NCBI GenBank assembly: GCA_900155495.1
Contig: FTLJ01000227.1
Span: forward strand, 1-64,000
Source of the DNA: Porogramme epimiltina
Lineage: Eukaryota > Basidiomycota > Agaricomycetes > Polyporales > Polyporaceae
Length of the DNA: 64,000 nt
Direction of reading: 5' to 3'
Shown: positions 22,655 to 32,600 of the stretch, piece by piece
Layout: each line of letters opens with the position of its first letter
Position numbering within the stretch: position 1 is the first letter of the stretch
Made by a program: the position numbers and the translations under genes
Notes under the pieces: model-generated
What the model was told of the DNA's origin: nothing
The model's input: the letters and a program-made list of their open reading frames with translations, nothing else
Database searches by the model: none

Positions 22655-24914
22655 CGGCGGCGACGCGCGTAACGCCTGTTTCCTTTCCCCTTCGGTCTGG
22701 AGCCTAACGAGAGGCGCGTCCTACGCCGGAGTAGTGGTTGAGCTGTGGAGCGCTCTGCTGGTCCTTCCAACTGGAAAGCGTCAATTGCCGGGCGCTGCGC
22801 TTCTAGGATGCGTGGAAGGGAGCGCGCACATGGTCCAATGCCTCTTCCATCAGCGTGGAGGCGGAAGCACGCGCCGCCGTATGTCCCTAAAAGGCAATCT
22901 CAGCCGATTTCACGACGGATCAATATGAAAGGCCTACGCTCGTGACCGCGTCCTGGAGAGAGACTCGTGAAGCTTGCGTACGGCCGGGACCGATTGCAAA
23001 AATAGAACAGGGTGAGCGTCGTGGTCGACCTGCAAGGCACAGATAATCAGACCATGCGTTCGAAGCAGAGATTCAAAGATTCCAGCACCGCGTGATTGCT
23101 TCGCGACGGTGCGTACAAGGCCCGGCGTCAGTGCGATCAACGCGACGTTCGGTACCGAGGCCACTCCTATTCTTCCTCCATGCGCCGTCCATACTTTCAT
23201 GAATATACACCACGATGGCGAAAGAACGCAAGGCCGCCCATGGTCCGAGGCAAGAAGCACGACATCTTATCCATGACGCCAGACGCCACAACTCTGCTAC
23301 CGCATCACCTTCGCTCTCAATGACATCCAACCATGATAGAGGTCATATGGTGTCCAGCTCTCCGCGCTCTGCGCGGATGACCGCAACGGCACCCTAGGCC
23401 CCTGCGAAATCGAAGGTGGCTCGTAGGCCTGTCCAGCAGCACCGACAGGTGCAGTGTGGCAGCGAACCAGACGACGTCCGACGATCGCAGCGCGCCCCCA
23501 CGACGGCGGGACTGTTGCGGTATGCCGGCACCACCACCGTGCAGCAGTCTCGAAAGGGGGCCCACACGTCCAGACCGTTGATGCACGCACCGGATCGCAG
23601 CGTATTGGCAAAGGGGGGCCTTCTGTGCGCCATATGCCCGCACCGTCCTCCACGCGGAACGCTTCGCACTCTCCCGCGCCCGGCGCAAGCGCTGCGGAGG
23701 GTCGGTAGAGCGCGGACCCGAAGATAGGCATCAGGGTGCGTATGGGGCGGGTCGGCTAGCGAGAACGCGGGGAACGACGAGGGCCCTCGGAGTTCAGCAG
23801 ATTGCATAGATAGCACAGACAATGAAGGCTGGCGTACCTGCGGCTCCACTTAGGCCAGGAGCGACATCCAGCACCTCGCGCACCTCTTCCCCTGACCACA
23901 CACCATGCAGAGATCATGATAAATCGACTTCCCATCCTCCAGGTCGCGACGAGATGCATCGCGGTGCAGCCAGGCGGGCACAGGGTCGGCGAGCGTCGGA
24001 GGAGGTGCAGCGTGCGATCACGTCATCTGGAAGGCGAGATGTGGTCTGCTTCTCCCGGCACCGCCTAAGACCGTATGGCTGCTTGCGCGCTGGACCGCCG
24101 CTGGTATCGCCTGGGAGGTGTTCGTTGGTCTAGAAGCCGTGGGTGGCAGCACTCTAAGTGCATGGGACCAGAAGAACAGGGCGCGACATAGGTGGTGCCA
24201 TCTGGTGACCGCTCGCGACAGAGAACATAAAAGACACGCTGTATGCGCCGCTTCGGTGGGTGTTAGAGAGGCCCCCGCTATCAAGTAAGTCCACCAACGA
24301 CTCACCACACACTCACAGCCCGTGATCGAGGCGTCTTGCACCACTCGCAGCATCGTTGAGGTGAGAGGTAGGTCAGGAAAGGTAAGTGTTCAATCGTAGG
24401 CATCGTGAATGATCCAGCAGTTTCATTAGAAAGGGACGAGGGTAGGGACAAGAGGCGTGCGTCGTCTGCGTGTGCGATTGAAAAAATGCTCAGAATATTC
24501 GTGGCGCTGGAGCCCGTGAGAATCTTACCTCATCATGCCGACCCTTCTAAATAAGGATATTCCCGCCCTGTCAGACATCCGCATGCCACCTTGACGTCCG
24601 CCCGCCATCTACTCACCTTACTCATTCTTGAAACTTTGGTTGACGTCCTTACCAGAGCGGGTATGCACACCGTCACCCGTAGGGGTACAATACATGATTG
24701 CATTTCGTCTACTATCCGTAATCACCGTACAAGGCTATTCCACTGTCCAGCCACGCCGACCTAACCGAAGCCATCGACCGTCCGAGCCTGCGTGCCACAC
24801 GCGCGGATCCAAGTGATTTCCGTTATGTCCGTAGCCTGCGATCCCGGCGGGACCGCACGCGACGTCACTGGCAGTGTCGCCCGCGTCCCGGCGCAGCGCG
24901 CGAGCGCTCGACGT
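22655..24914. other. Intergenic region between the two peptidase genes
   Basis: 2.3 kb of GC-rich DNA with many overlapping frames on both strands (longest 144-151 codons around 23300-23850) that shadow each other. No motif, signal peptide or consistent exon chain was found. It holds the upstream region of copy 1 and the downstream region of copy 2. Confidence 0.4.
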
Positions 24915-25859
24915 TCAGGGGCCGGTGTACGCGACGGTGACGGTCGAGCCGCTCGTGGACACCGAGGTCAGCACGCGCCCGTTCTGCTCCATGTTGATGA
25001 TCGTCGAGCCCGCGGGCGTCGTCGTGCCGCTCGCGGTGCGCGCTGACGCGCCGGTGAAGGTGACGGTGCCCCAGTTCGCGAGCGGCACGAGCGAGTTGCC
25101 GGACTCGAAGTCCTCGACGATCCACTCCGCGTTCTCCTGGCAGAGCGCGGGCTGCCCGGAGAAGGTGTGCGAGACCGTCTGGCCCGTCGAGAGGTTCTCG
25201 ATCGTCGCCGTGCCACCCGTGAGGCTCGTCGCGGTCACGGAGACCTGGATCTGGTTGCCCGGGCTGAGCGAGATGCCCGTGAAGTCGTGCGCGAAGTCGG
25301 GGAACCACTCGAACCATGCTGGTGGGCGGATAAGGGAACGCGAGATGAGTAAAGGCGAGGAGGCTAAAGCGTGAGGGCGCGCGTACCGTCGAAGGAAGTG
25401 CGCGTGCCGGAGACGGTGAAGTCGATACCCGTCTGGAGAATCGCAGTTCCGCAGGTGTCGCCGTCGATGCCGACCCATGCCGAGGCGGAGTGCGTGCCAG
25501 AGCCGCCAGAGGGCTCGCGGGGCGTGGGGACGGTGAAGGTGCCAGTGACCGACTTGAATGTGTTCTAAGCGAGCGAACGCGATGAGGGTCAGCGCGCGAC
25601 GTAAGAGAACTAGATGGAGACGTACCGCGCCAGCGACGAGGACGGCGCCGGACCAGTTAGAGCTGAACTCGGCGTGCGTGGCGTTGGAGGTCGACGCGAC
25701 GTCCGTCACGGGGCGAGTGCTCGCGATCCTGGGGTTCGACTGGCGCGTGAGCCCTGCGGCGCGGCGGGCGACACGCTCGTTAAGGCGCTCGCGCGGGCTG
25801 GGGATCGCGAGCGCCGCGCTGGCGAGGAGCGCGTTGATGAGGAATGCGGCGGCGAACAT
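24915..25859 (-). CDS. Secreted G1 glutamic peptidase (eqolisin), copy 2
   Basis: Three exons (25859-25626, 25564-25387, 25318-24915) encode 271 residues. The intron positions and the 178-nt middle exon match copy 1 exactly. Signal peptide MFAAAFLINALLASAALA, propeptide, then FSSNWSGAVLV. The dyad Gln (TAILQTGIDF) and Glu (AEWIVEDFESG) are intact, so an active acid peptidase is expected outside the cell. Blocks SAWVGIDGDTCGTA, WFEWFPDFAHDFTGI and VSHTFSGQPALCQENAEW are conserved. Met 25859 is preferred over an upstream Met at 25928, because it starts the signal peptide and lies about 100 nt after the TATA box. Tandem duplicate of 21617-22546 in the same orientation. Confidence 0.95.
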   Translation of the reverse strand: MFAAAFLINALLASAALAIPSPRERLNERVARRAAGLTRQSNPRIASTRPVTDVASTSNATHAEFSSNWSGAVLVAGAVRLHLVLLRRALTLIAFARLEHIQVGHWHLHRPHAPRALWRLWHALRLGMGRHRRRHLRNCDSPDGYRLHRLRHAHFLRRYARPHALASSPLLISRSLIRPPAWFEWFPDFAHDFTGISLSPGNQIQVSVTATSLTGGTATIENLSTGQTVSHTFSGQPALCQENAEWIVEDFESGNSLVPLANWGTVTFTGASARTASGTTTPAGSTIINMEQNGRVLTSVSTSGSTVTVAYTGP

Positions 25860-25959
25860 ATTGAGAATGGGCAGAGGAGGCGAGGGTGCGTCGGCTCGAG
25901 CGGGGCTGTTAAGCTGGGTCGGGACCAAGCTGAGGATCCTCGAGCTTCACGGGGTCGCA

Positions 25960-25966
25960 CTTTATA
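25960..25966 (-). promoter_or_regulatory. TATA box of G1 peptidase copy 2
   Basis: TATAAAG on the minus strand, about 100 nt before the chosen ATG, at the same distance as in copy 1 and followed by the same ordered leader blocks. Confidence 0.7.
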
Positions 25967-28016
25967 CGCACTGGGGCGTATCTGAGTGTTGCCGTGGCCG
26001 TACAGAAGCTTGTGGGGTTGGCTGTTCACCTTGCTTCTCGGGATGCAGTGGGCCGTCGGCCTCGCCGGACCTTGCGGTTCGAGAGGGGCCGCGAGGGACA
26101 GCGCGCATGGCTCCGTGGCTTCTGCCGTCACTTGATGAACAGGAGACATGCGTGCCACTGTCGCGAAAAAGCTGGTTTTTCACAGAGATGTGAGGGAAGC
26201 AGAGTGCGATTGCCACTGAGCGGCCGCGCTCGTGATCTGGCGGGGAGATGAGCTTAGCGTTCGTCGAAGTCGATTGCAAATTTAGACCGAGCAACCTCCC
26301 TCGAGACCATATGAAGCCTATTGAACGCCCTTCGGATAAGGTGTTTGGTGGGATACCGAGGGGGCTCAAGGCGTAAGAAGCTCATGCCCGTGGGAGAGGT
26401 TTCGGCGCAAAGTTCTCAGCCACACTACTCTGTTCCGTTCATTCCTCCTCGAACGGTGCTCATCCTCCCATGAGCAGCACATAGCCTTGTGGCATCAGGG
26501 GCCTTTCATGCGGCACAGAGCGATACTGAGCCGCCTTCGGCGATACCGGGAGTGACATACAACGCTGGAGGATGTGCAAGATCGGTGGAACAGCAGCATT
26601 GCGTAACAGAGTTCACACGAGTGCATGCCGAGGACGGAGCAGCGCGACATCTGCACCGAGGCAGGTCATTTGTCATTCTGGGCCACCCGAACATTCTCGT
26701 GCCCCCACGAAGCGGTGCCGAACCTTGGAAGACCATGTGAGCGGCGTCGATGTCGTCCCGGTGCTCAGAAGGGTGGACGTACTGACGCAGTAGTAGCCCG
26801 AGCTGAACTTCACCGCAATCGGCCAACCCTGTCGACCTCCGAGGTACCCCTACTGCCCGAAGAGAGGGGAGCTCCTAAATGTCGGAAGAGCCGGAAATAG
26901 TCCTCGTTCCTGTGCCAAGTGGCGGATAGCTTGCTGAAGCTGTTGAAAGGAAGGGAGCTTAGCGGGAGGCGGTGGCACAGCGCGAGCGGCAAGAGGTCCC
27001 AATATGGGTGTGGTCTTGATGATATGCCAATCAGGACTTCGAACCGGGTTCACGTCCCCGTCCCGCTCAGAAGTTAGCTAGCCGGTGGCTAGAATGCGTG
27101 AAGGCGACTAGCGCATCGTCGGATGCATCACAATCAACCCGCACTGGCATGCTGCGGCGCACTTAGGGTTCGGAAAAATGCATCATATTACATCTACGGC
27201 GGAACAAGTGAAGATGGGCCGCAGAGGGCACACGAGACAGGGAAACATGGATAATATGGAAGACATGTGAGACCGGTGTTTGTAGCGCGATATCAAAACG
27301 TGAACTGTGGCTTGCAGCTTTATATGATGTGTGGGTAGTACGCGATACAATTATAAACAACGAGTTTATAGACCAAGAAGACCCACCTTAAGCACCACAT
27401 ATATTTAGTTAAGAACTTCCCCATGCGTAGAAGTCGACGCTCGGTAATGAGGACCCTCAACCCCTGCGCGAATTTGGTGTGGACGTCGTATGGCCAGTCT
27501 TGGAACTCGCTCGTACAGTGGGCGTGATATTGGCGTTGTGTATAAGCGGTCTGTTTGTAGAGCGGAGATTCAGAGGACGCAGAGGTTGGATCTTTGTGGA
27601 AAGAACTGTCCGCTCCAGCGAGCTCGAGGATGAGGGTCAGCGAGGCCGACGGCGCTAACAGTGGCCTCCGCCACCTGGGTTCCTTTCCCACGCCAAGCCC
27701 CCAACGTCTGTGGGCCTGGGCTTTCATGGGCCTCACACCTAATTTGGTACCTCGGGCGCTTCCTTGCCCTCTCACTCCTCTCCTATTCTCCTCGTACACC
27801 GACGCTTGAAATGTGGGATGCGCATTCTCTAATCATCTTGGGATACCTCTTCTTGGATTAGGCGTTGGTGTGTAGTATGCGCATCTGGTTAATGTCCACG
27901 TGCTCGTCTGTTCACGTGCACCACGCCTCCACTATATTAACTTTCGCATCGAACGCGAGAGTTTGAGAGATCGATGCACCACGTCCAACAACGATGAAGG
28001 CTAGGCATGAGGTGCG
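25967..28016. other. Intergenic stretch
   Basis: Two kilobases upstream of peptidase copy 2 with no supported gene. A 159-codon minus frame (27320-27799) has no motif. No tRNA or repeat recognised. Confidence 0.4.
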
Positions 28017-28653
28017 TCATGATGTCGCCTTTGCTACTAGATGTGGTCTAATTATGGTCCAATTGTGCAGCAAATGAAGTGCTTTCCATGCGTAACCTTC
28101 CGCCGGCTGCTCCCGCGAGATTTCGGCGAACTTCTTGCGCTGATATACATCCGGTCCGCTCCTGTCCGTTCTGAACATCACCAGACTGGCCACCGGCTGC
28201 TCTACGGAGAGACCGTCTGAAATCGTGCACACCTTGCTCCACGATGTCCCATAAGCCTCTGGTCGTTCTATGGAGAGCTGCGTTGCTTTATTTAGTACCG
28301 TACACAAGTATGTTCAGAATTAATTCCCTGACATGGCCATCTCTCTGATCAGTTTATGCGCAGTACACAAGAACTCTGCAACTACATATGATTGGGGTCA
28401 TTGTAGTTAGCGATAGCGTGTCAATGCTGCTTACGTGTCCAAACTGTATCAGAATGCAGCCCCGGGTCGATGATCCCGACTCCGGAATCTGCGCTCGTCT
28501 TTCCTGACTAGATTCTCCCCCGGCGCGCTCATCCGTGGTGTTCTTCAACGTCAAACCGCTTCGTCCCGACATCCGCTGCCCTCGTCGCCCATCCCTTCCG
28601 TATCCGTTGGCGTTATAGCCTGGACGAAGATCGTCTCTTTCGCCGTCGCTCAT
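28017..28653 (-). CDS. Possible two-exon hypothetical gene
   Basis: Doubtful. Met 28653 opens a hydrophilic frame rich in Gly, Arg and Ser (MSDGERDDLRPGYNANGYG onward) that reaches a good donor (GTAAGC) near 28435. A second open part at about 28310-28017 reads KVCTISDGLSVEQPVASLVM and KKFAEISREQPAEGYAWKAL, which looks protein-like but matches no family I know. The acceptor between them was not fixed. It may be a small nuclear or cytosolic protein, or chance. Confidence 0.3.
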
Positions 28654-28963
28654 ACTAGGTTAGTCGTCGGACATCGTTCATTTCCGAGTAGCCCTGTAAC
28701 TTCTATGTCACAGGTATCGCGACGCTCCCATTCATTGTATCGTCTTGGACAAGGACGAGCGATGTACTAGCGCAAACATAGCTTCGCAGAGCCTATTCTC
28801 AGCGGCGCTGAGCGTGCTCCGAACATCAGAGTTTCGCCGTCGCCCGAAGGGATTGTTTCCTCATCGCACGAGCATCGGGTCTTGTCGTCCTCAATGAGTG
28901 AGTGCGTGATTAGAACACGAAGGCACCTTGACAAGACAAGGCTGAACGCGCTCTTTCCGCAGG

Positions 28964-28971
28964 TATATAAG
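28964..28971 (+). promoter_or_regulatory. TATA box of the 59-residue protein gene
   Basis: TATATAAG lies 95 nt upstream of the ATG at 29066. The leader in between is C/T/A-rich with almost no G, as in strongly expressed fungal genes. Confidence 0.7.
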
Positions 28972-29065
28972 ACCACACGCTCTGCCCTCCAACTCCTCAG
29001 CAAGCTCCTCTTCGCTCACAACCGCACTCGCACTTCCTCTTCTACCACCACAAACCCTCATCATA

Positions 29066-29380
29066 ATGCCGGCCAAGGGAACTCGCGGCTCCGGTGAGCC
29101 TCCACCAGCTCTCTTCACCTTTCTTCGCTCACAGAACCGCTCTGCTCAGCCCCCAGTGCTAAGGGCACCGACGCCCAGGCTCCGCGCGCCCAGGGCTCCC
29201 AGGTCAGCGCGCGTCCCCAGACGACGTCGCGGTAGCTCCCAGCGCGAGCGTTGGCTGACACGTTCCCGGGCTAACTTGCAGGCCAAGGCCAGCGCCGAGA
29301 AGCCCGCCACCCGCGGCGCCTCGTCCCCCGCGAAGACCTCCGGCTCGCAGACCAAGGCCGGCAAGGGCCCCAAGGCGTAG
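29066..29380 (+). CDS. 59-residue Lys/Ala/Gly/Ser-rich protein
   Basis: Three short exons (29066-29093, 29150-29202, 29282-29380) close in phase to a 59-residue protein beginning MPAKGTRGSAPSAKGTDAQ and ending GSQTKAGKGPKA. It is almost wholly Ala, Lys, Gly, Ser and Pro, is strongly basic, and has no Cys, Trp or Tyr and no hydrophobic core, so it is probably disordered. The composition recalls histone H1 tails and small nucleic-acid-binding or ribosome-associated proteins, but no family is identified. A TATATAAG box, a pyrimidine-rich leader and GC-rich codons suggest high expression. Unspliced frames across the region read differently and are rejected because the spliced model gives consistent composition and three good junctions (GTGAGC, GTCAGC; CTCAG, TTGCAG). 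Confidence 0.7.
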   Translation: MPAKGTRGSGEPPPALFTFLRSQNRSAQPPVLRAPTPRLRAPRAPRSARVPRRRRGSSQRERWLTRSRANLQAKASAEKPATRGASSPAKTSGSQTKAGKGPKA

Positions 29381-29650
29381 AACGTCGTTCTGGAATAGTC
29401 GGGCTTCGGAACAGGAACGAACCGCCGCTAGACGCGTGCGGAAATGTAGACGGTCATCCACATCCAGTGTTGTTGTAAACTAGTAGAGTCAAGGAAATGG
29501 TTCTGGCGAACCTGGTGTGACGAGTGCTGTTCTCGGGCCGCCCTGAGTCCGTCAAATGATGGAAAGAAAACAAAAAGTGGATTGTTATGATCAGGTGATA
29601 CATATATACAGCGAAGAGCGAGCGTTATCCTAAGGGTATCTACCCCCTAC

Positions 29651-32600
29651 TTAGTACGGATCGTCGCCGAAAACATCGAGGCTCGACGCCCACATCTTAA
29701 TCGCGCTGTGATCCTTCGCCGTCTTCTCCTTATCCTCCTCGACCTCCGGGTCCAGCCCGCCCTCGTCGTCGTTCTTCCTGTGGCGATAGTACTGCACCTG
29801 CTCCTGCCGCGTCGCCGACTTGTCCAGGCTCCCCTGCACCGACTTGTGCACGTCGATCAGGTGCACGAGCTGCCGGCGCAGCGCGGGCTTCGCCGCGACG
29901 ACGCCCGCGACGTAGTCCAGAGTCGCGGTTGCGTCCTGCTTCGCGTCCGTGTCCGCGAACTCAGCGTCCGCCCCAGCATCCGCACCCTCCTCCTCATCCG
30001 CGGGGTCCTTGGGGCCCTCAGCCGTCTCGCGCACACGCGTGGCAAACGCCTGCAGCGCGTTCGCAAGGCGCGTACCCGCGCGCAGACGGCCCTGCTCCAG
30101 CAGGCGCGCGACGGTCGCGGCAAGCTCGGTGGCGTCCTTGGCAGTCGGGGTGTCCCGCTTCGTTTGCGCCCACCAGACATTGTCGTTGAGGTCCTGCACG
30201 TTCGGGAGCACACCGGTGTACTTGTTCCCGGTGGACACGTGGAGCCAGTTCGTGACGGCGACCTCGAGCGGGGTGTTGCCCACGCAGTCCTCCATCGCGA
30301 ACGCCTCCTCGGGGCCGGCGTCTCCGACCAGCCTGACGATGTCGTGCAGGTATTTGTGGACCGCGAGGTGGAGGGGGGTCTGGCCGCTGAGATCGCGGAG
30401 GAGGAAGGCGGGGGCCTTGGCTTGGAGGAGGAGACGGACTGTCGTCGGGTTCTCGCGCTTCACGGCGATGTGAAGGGGCTGGAGCACGTGATCAGCGAGA
30501 GGAATGTCAGCCTGGGTTAGGGCTACGCACTGTATTCCACGCTTTCTTCGACTGCTGGATGAGCATACGCGTTGAAACGTCGCTGGGAAGCTTGCTAAGG
30601 ACATGCTTGAGGAGCTTCAGGTGCTTCTCGCTCCCGTTCGCAGCGAGGATGTGATAGATGTTCCATCTGACGAGTTCTGTTAGTTTCGCTCGACTCATGT
30701 GCATGAAGAACGGCAACTTGACGCTTACCCTCTGCTGTCGGTGTCCGTCGGAGAGACGCCCTTGGAGAGCAGATAGTCGAACATCTTGATCGAGCAGCCC
30801 CAGTTAGCAGCTACGTGAATGTGATTGAAGCCCGCATAGTGAATCCTGACGGCGTAAGAGTCAGCTTGCGAGCATACGACGCGTGCAAGGCACGTACCGA
30901 GCCATCAAGGCGCTCTGAAGCTGCGCGGGCTGCAGATCAATGACGACCTGAAGGGTGCGAAGACGATCCCCGATGACTGTAGCGGTGATGACCGACTCGT
31001 TGAGGTCGTCCATGTTCCAGCCGAGGCGTTCAGGGATCTGCTCGTTGATGCGCTTGAGATACTGGGCCTTCTCGTCCCCATGCGTCGAGGCGTAGTATTG
31101 GTACGCGCTGAGCGGACGTTCGCTCGAAAGGTAGCGCACGCATGCCTCCGCGCCGTCGTGGGCGGCGGTCCAGAGGAGCGGGAACTCGTGCTTCTTGTAC
31201 GACATGGGTGCGTTCGGGTCCGACTTCTGCACTAGGTCCTTGCGCTTCTTCCCGTGCACGTTCAGTCCGAGATAAGTATTCGGCGGCGCTTTCTTCTTCT
31301 CCCCCTCGGCGGGAGCGTCGTCGTCGGATGACTCCTCCGGGAGCTCGATGCCACCGCCGGTGCGACGAATGAGCTCGTCGAGCATGTCAGGGCGGTCGTA
31401 CTCGATAGCCCATTTGATGGCCTCGGTGGGGAGGTCTAGCGGTTTGGGGAGCGATTTGTAGAGGTCCGCGATCTGCACGAACCCCTCGAAGTCGCCGTCC
31501 ATGACAGCCTTCCGGAGGAGCTGACAGTCTACTTGACGCTTCGTCTTGGGATCTTGATACCGGTGAGAGAGAAGTAAGAGACGCGAGGGATTCACGTCAA
31601 TCAGGACCTCGGAGCGACGCTGAGCGATGTCGACGAAGTTGACTTCCTGGGGCTCATCTTCGTCCATGTCGGAGTCCTCGTCCGAGTCTTCGTCCGAGTC
31701 GTCATCCTCTAGAGAAGATATCAGACGCCGCCATAGACAGTCGCATACGATCGCGAGGGGGATGCTCACCGAGGGTGACCTTGGCCACCTTGAACTTGGC
31801 GGGCTTCTCGTCTGCAGGTTTGTACTGAGCAACAGCGATGGCGAGAATAAGGCGCGCGGTGGACCAATGGCGATGCTCTACTGCTAGGCTAAGGGGCGTT
31901 ACGCCTATGTAGAAGGGTAAGCTTGGCGCTTCTGGAGCGATATGAGAGACTCACCCCAGGGGTTATCGCCGTACTGGGAAGTAATCTGTAGAAGGGGCTT
32001 ATCGGCCTTCCCGTCCTTAGGTAAGCACATCTGCTCGATCTTCGCGTTGTCGCCGTCGCAGCACGCTTGGAAGAGCTCCTCGAACGACGCGACCTGGTGG
32101 CTGCCGATCTGGCTGAAACCCCAAGGACCGAGCATCTCCAGGAACCTCAGCTCCGGAACCCTCCGCCAGGACTTGTAATAGTTCATCCGGAAGAACGCTC
32201 GTTGGTCCTGCGATGGCGGCTCGTCGGGGTGGAGCTCTTTCCACGTCTTCGCCCCGTTCTCTTCGAGCAGCGTGACGAGTCGAGTGTTCCACTCCAGCGC
32301 GCGGTGCAACCGCACAAGCTTCGTCTCTGTAGAATGCTCCCGTGTGTTGCGCCGCTGCGCTAGCCACTGCTGTCTCGTAGGGTGTGCCGCTTCATCCTCG
32401 GCCATCTTCAGCAGCCGCACACCGAGCGCGCCCTGCCATCTCGGCAGTGCCGCGAGTTCGGTGAACTTGTCTTTGTCGCCCTTCCCGGCCTCGTCGGCCT
32501 CCATCTCCTCGATATACGTCTCGAGCGTGTCGCAGATCTCCCGTGCAGCGTCTAGCATCGTCTTCTTCTGCCTGTCGTCTGCGTACCGTGCGTACGCCCG

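Noticed and set aside
29708..30520. 270-codon plus-strand frame
   Set aside because: Antisense of the last exon of the NTase-ankyrin gene; Arg/Leu-rich reverse translation.
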